The translations under genes were made by a program, and so were the position numbers. The notes beneath the pieces were generated by a model. The model saw nothing but the letters and a program-made list of their open reading frames with translations. It did not search any database and was not told where the DNA came from. DNA of 64,000 nucleotides from Paracoccus sp. MKU1 (GTDB lineage Bacteria; Pseudomonadota; Alphaproteobacteria; Rhodobacterales; Rhodobacteraceae): NCBI RefSeq assembly GCF_001447385.1, contig NZ_LLWQ01000162.1, positions 122 through 64,121 of the forward strand. The letters are read 5' to 3'. Positions 61,681-64,000 of the stretch are shown here, piece by piece. The stretch's first letter is position 1; every line of letters starts with the position of its first letter.

Positions 61681-61993
61681 TGCAGGATTCTGTTGCCAGG
61701 CTCCTGCGGGCCCCGCCTTACGCTGCTAGGCGGAAGGGCTTAAGTTTCGGTTACCCGAGCTGCTTACGCAGCCAGAGCCACCGGAGCACGGTTGTCGTTG
61801 GCAACTGTACATTTTGCACCGATGACGGTGGTAGCTCACCGAGACAAAGCAAACAGCTTTAGACGTTCGTCGATCCTGTTTCGGCCCCATGTGCCCCCAA
61901 CGAGGGATTCTGGTGGAGCCGCCGGGTACCGCCCCCGGGTCCGATCCGCTTATTACCTGCGCGTTTATGTCCATAGTCCGGGCGAGCCCGGAC
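61681..61993 (-). ncRNA. ssrA: tmRNA (permuted two-piece ssrA)
   Basis: Read on the minus strand, the acceptor piece comes first and ends CGGCTCCACCA at 61911. After an intervening segment of about 22 nt (61889-61910) the coding piece begins GGGGCCGAAACAGG at 61888. GGGGCCG pairs with CGGCTCC (one G-U) to build the acceptor stem. The tag ORF runs from 61802 to 61764: GCC then AACGACAACCGTGCTCCG and so on, encoding ANDNRAPVALAA followed by TAA. The 5' end is set near 61993 by the promoter; the 3' end at 61681 is approximate. The product rescues stalled ribosomes with SmpB. Confidence 0.95.
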
Positions 61994-61999
61994 CCCACG

Positions 62000-62028
62000 A
62001 ATATAGGCGGCGCCATTCCGGGGCGCAA
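62000..62028 (-). promoter_or_regulatory. Candidate sigma70 promoter of ssrA
   Basis: On the minus strand TTGCGC (62023-62028), 17 bases, then TATATT (62000-62005). A start about 7 bases downstream falls at 61993, where the palindromic 5' part of the precursor begins. Confidence 0.65.
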
Positions 62029-62031
62029 GGG

Positions 62032-62106
62032 AGGGGAACGCTGTTCCCCTCTTGTCCCGCTGCGCGGGCCAATTCACCCCTTGGAGTATTTGGAAAACGG
62101 AGAAAG
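62032..62106 (+). repeat. TATTTGG repeat, copy 11 (twin-hairpin form)
   Basis: Hairpin 1 AGGGGAAC/GTTCCCCT (62032-62050), hairpin 2 CCCGC/GCGGG (62056-62068), CCCC, then GAGTATTTGGAAAACGG followed by AGAAAG (62084-62106). It is plus-oriented although no plus-strand gene ends nearby: upstream is the ssrA promoter. Confidence 0.8.
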
Positions 62107-62128
62107 CCGGGACGCGGCGCCCGGTCTG

Positions 62129-62147
62129 CTTCGTTCTTCAAATACTC
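62129..62147 (-). repeat. TATTTGG repeat, copy 12 (shortened)
   Basis: On the minus strand GAGTATTTGAAGAACGAAG, ending early compared with the others. It is downstream of the solute-binding protein gene in the sense orientation, after its terminator, and forms an inverted pair with copy 11. Confidence 0.75.
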
Positions 62148-62170
62148 ATGCGGCCGCTTTGCCAGCGAAA

Positions 62171-62193
62171 CGCCCCGCCAAGGAGGCGGGGCG
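62171..62193 (-). terminator. Terminator of the solute-binding protein gene
   Basis: CGCCCCGCC and GGCGGGGCG form a 9-bp stem on the minus strand, 22 bp after the stop, followed by TTTC. Confidence 0.7.
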
Positions 62194-62214
62194 CTGCAAG
62201 AGAGCGGGCCGGGG

Positions 62215-63267
62215 TCAGAAGCCGGCCTTGATCTTTTCGAATTCCTGCAACTGGCGCTCGCGCTGCTGCGGGTCGTTCGGGGTCTGGGCCAGGATCGGGG
62301 CGTCCACGGGCGACAGGCCTTCCTGCACCGCCGGCTCGTCCTTGATCGTCTCCATGGCGGCGGTCGAGGTATGGCCGTAGCCGATGGTGTCCAGGAGGCC
62401 CTTGGCCGATTCCGGCGCCAGCCAGGCGTTGATGAAATCGTAGGCCTTGTCCTCGTTGCCCGGGCCGTTCTTGAGGTTGATGAAGCCGCAGAAGAAGGTC
62501 GAGCTGCCCTCCTTGGCCGCGCGCTGGAAGCCGACCGGGAAGCCGTCGTTTTCCAGCAGCACCACGCCGTCGTTCCAGGACCAGGCCACGTCCACCGCGC
62601 CCGAGGCCATCAGCTGCGCCTGCTCGGCCGGGTCGGCCCAATAGGCGGCGACGTTCTGATGCGCCTGGCGCAGCCAGTCGGCCGCGGCCGCGAATTGCTC
62701 GTCGGTGACCTCGGTCCAGTCGGTGGTGCCGGTGGCCAGATAGGCCAGCGCCCAGACATCGTCGGCCGAATCGGGCAGCGAGGTGCGGCCCTGGTATTTC
62801 GGGTCGATGAAGATGTTCAGGCTGGCGACATCTTCGGCCGGCACGGTTTCGGTATTGTAGGCGACCGCGGTCGCGCCCCAGTCGGTCGGGATATACCAGA
62901 CGCCCTGGTCGTCCTTGAAGATTTCCGAATCGAGGAATTTCGCATCGAGGGTCTCGAAGGCCGGGATCTTCGACACGTCCCAGGGCTCGATCAGCCCGGC
63001 GTCGCGGTATTTCGACACCATCTGCGAGCAGGGATGCGCCACATCGGCTTTGAAGCCCGAGGCGAGCTTCTGATAGGCCTCGTCGTCATCGCCGTAGAAG
63101 GCGAAGGTCGGGCTGTCGCCATGCTTGTCGATATAGCCCTGGAAGATCACCGGCTCCTCGAAGCCGGCCCAGTCGAAGACCGTCAGTTCGGGGTCGGCGG
63201 CCCAGGCGGCCGTCAGGCTGGTGCTGGCAAGCGCGAGCGCCAGGGCGGGGAAGCGGAGAGGTTTCAT
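62215..63267 (-). CDS. ABC-transporter periplasmic solute-binding protein (polyamine-type)
   Basis: A 350-residue protein with a Sec signal (MKPLRFPALALALASTSLTAAWA, cleavage near residue 23), then DPELTVFDWAGFEEPVIFQGYIDKHG, the PotD-type domain, VWYIPTDWGATAVAYNTE and ASGAVDVAWSWNDGVVLLENDGFPVGF. The fold and the acidic pocket suggest spermidine/putrescine or a related cationic ligand. The start at 63267 follows AAGGAAAGC. The permease and ATPase partners are not in the window, so the gene stands alone here. Confidence 0.9.
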   Translation of the reverse strand: MKPLRFPALALALASTSLTAAWAADPELTVFDWAGFEEPVIFQGYIDKHGDSPTFAFYGDDDEAYQKLASGFKADVAHPCSQMVSKYRDAGLIEPWDVSKIPAFETLDAKFLDSEIFKDDQGVWYIPTDWGATAVAYNTETVPAEDVASLNIFIDPKYQGRTSLPDSADDVWALAYLATGTTDWTEVTDEQFAAAADWLRQAHQNVAAYWADPAEQAQLMASGAVDVAWSWNDGVVLLENDGFPVGFQRAAKEGSSTFFCGFINLKNGPGNEDKAYDFINAWLAPESAKGLLDTIGYGHTSTAAMETIKDEPAVQEGLSPVDAPILAQTPNDPQQRERQLQEFEKIKAGF

Positions 63268-63339
63268 GTCGGAGCTTTCCTTGAGGCAGTCTGGCATGAC
63301 GCTAGCCGCCCCGTGGCGGCCTCGCAAGCGCGGCCGCGC

Positions 63340-64000
63340 CTACCAGCGCCCCGAGGCGCCGCCGCCGCGCGACGAGCCGCCGCCGAAGCCCGAGGCGCCG
63401 CGCGCGGCGCCGCGATAACCCGGTGTCGGTTCGCTGCGCAGCACCGTGCCGGTTGGCCCATACCAGACGGTCTGCGGACACAGGCGCTGGCGGCTGTCGG
63501 ACCAGCCGCAGGCCGGGCAGCGCCGCGTCACGCTTTCGTGCGAGACCATGTGGCCGCCCTCGGGCAGCGGGGTTTCCTGCGGCGCGATTTGCGTGTCGAG
63601 GCCGCGGCGGCCGCATTGCGGGCAGCGGTTGCGCCGCCAGAGTTGCCGCGCGATGCCGCCGAGGATCAGGAGCCACGCGCCGCCGAACAGGAGGGGGATG
63701 ATGCGGTCGGCCAGGTCCGGCTCGGGTGCCTTGACCGGCTGGCCCGCCGCGACCGGCCAGGCGATGAGGTCGATCACTGCCAGCGTGCCGTCGCGGATGC
63801 CCTGCGACATCCGGGAGTCGCGGAAGGCGGGCAGCATGGTGTTGCGCATGATCTCCTGCGCCAGGATGTCGGCGTCGTTCTCGTAGCCGCGGCCGAGCTC
63901 GATGCGCGCCTCGCGGTCCCCGGCCAGCACCAGCACCATGAAACCGTGGTTGCGCGTGGCATCGCCCACGCCCCAATGGTTGAAAAGCCGGGTCGCGAAA
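63340..64000 (-). CDS. TPM-domain membrane protein, N terminus outside the window
   Basis: A partial protein whose 5' end lies beyond the window edge. The visible TPM domain is FATRLFNHWGVGDATRNHGFMVLVLAGDREARIELGRGYE, followed by one transmembrane helix (IIPLLFGGAWLLILGGIARQLW), two CxxC zinc-ribbon motifs (RCPQCGRRG and RCPACGWS) and a Gly/Ser-rich tail GFGGGSSRGGGASGRW. TPM proteins occur in photosystem repair in plants and in bacterial envelope stress; the function here is unknown. The ending with Gly-Ser repeats is normal for YgcG-type members. Confidence 0.82.
   Translation of the reverse strand, partial: FATRLFNHWGVGDATRNHGFMVLVLAGDREARIELGRGYENDADILAQEIMRNTMLPAFRDSRMSQGIRDGTLAVIDLIAWPVAAGQPVKAPEPDLADRIIPLLFGGAWLLILGGIARQLWRRNRCPQCGRRGLDTQIAPQETPLPEGGHMVSHESVTRRCPACGWSDSRQRLCPQTVWYGPTGTVLRSEPTPGYRGAARGASGFGGGSSRGGGASGRW

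Overview
The window looks like a chromosomal segment of a Paracoccus species (Alphaproteobacteria, Rhodobacterales/Rhodobacteraceae). The evidence is very high G+C; a two-piece, circularly permuted tmRNA whose tag reads ANDNRAPVALAA; a zeta-type F1 inhibitor (DUF1476) close to the P. denitrificans protein; a split F0 operon with both b and b' subunits; an NAD-dependent FdsGBACD formate dehydrogenase; methylsuccinyl-CoA dehydrogenase of the ethylmalonyl-CoA pathway; ChpT; and the rpsT-dnaA-dnaN-recF order. I see no insertion sequence, prophage, CRISPR array, rRNA or tRNA. Gene density is about one per kb, most genes are packed into short operons, and many start/stop codons overlap by 1-8 bp.

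Layout. 0-3.7 kb: end of cysE, a DUF952-pyrD pair, a secreted 5'-nucleotidase and an ArsR regulator. 3.7-6.7 kb: F0 operon atpI-atpB-atpE-b'-b, with a promoter, an internal hairpin and a terminator. 6.7-10 kb: OmpA lipoprotein, alkyltransferase, nth and a PfkB kinase. 10-17 kb (minus strand): two MerR regulators, acyl-CoA dehydrogenase, GST, thiolase and FadJ, a beta-oxidation cluster. 17-19.5 kb: two hotdog thioesterases and a MATE pump. 19.5-21 kb: zeta subunit, purC, purS. 21-28 kb: LysR regulator plus fdsGBACD. 28-32 kb: rnr and pckA. 32.3-34.4 kb: hprK-rapZ-EIIA-HPr. 34.4-40 kb: TetR, DUF2852, then a minus-strand run tauE-dapE-GNAT-membrane protein-gshA. 40-45 kb: mcd, two META lipoproteins, recO, ade. 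45-51.5 kb (minus): replication-initiation block recF-dnaN-dnaA-rpsT, then ech and mutM. 51.6-56.6 kb: ubiE-ubiB-ymdB and an SLC13 permease. 56.7-58.7 kb: olsB-olsA ornithine-lipid pair and a small DUF3553 gene. 58.7-64 kb: chpT, an alpha/beta hydrolase, proA, ssrA, an ABC solute-binding protein and a partial TPM-domain protein.

Functional themes. The window joins energy conservation (F0, zeta, formate oxidation), acetate/fatty-acid carbon flow (beta-oxidation, Mcd, PckA) and a regulatory incomplete PTS. Candidate operators sit in front of, or beside, the carbon genes: tandem GTTAGCGCAATCA repeats between pckA and hprK, a cluster of TTGCG motifs before mcd, and a LysR-type palindrome at fds.

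The most unusual signal is a dispersed short repeat with core TATTTGGACAACGGAGAA, present in 12 copies (both strands) in 64 kb. Ten of the 12 lie just downstream of a stop codon in the sense orientation. Most have one or two GC hairpins immediately 5', and copies often form head-to-head inverted pairs at convergent gene junctions. I know of no described function for it; it may be a 3'-UTR/transcript-end element or a REP-like sequence.
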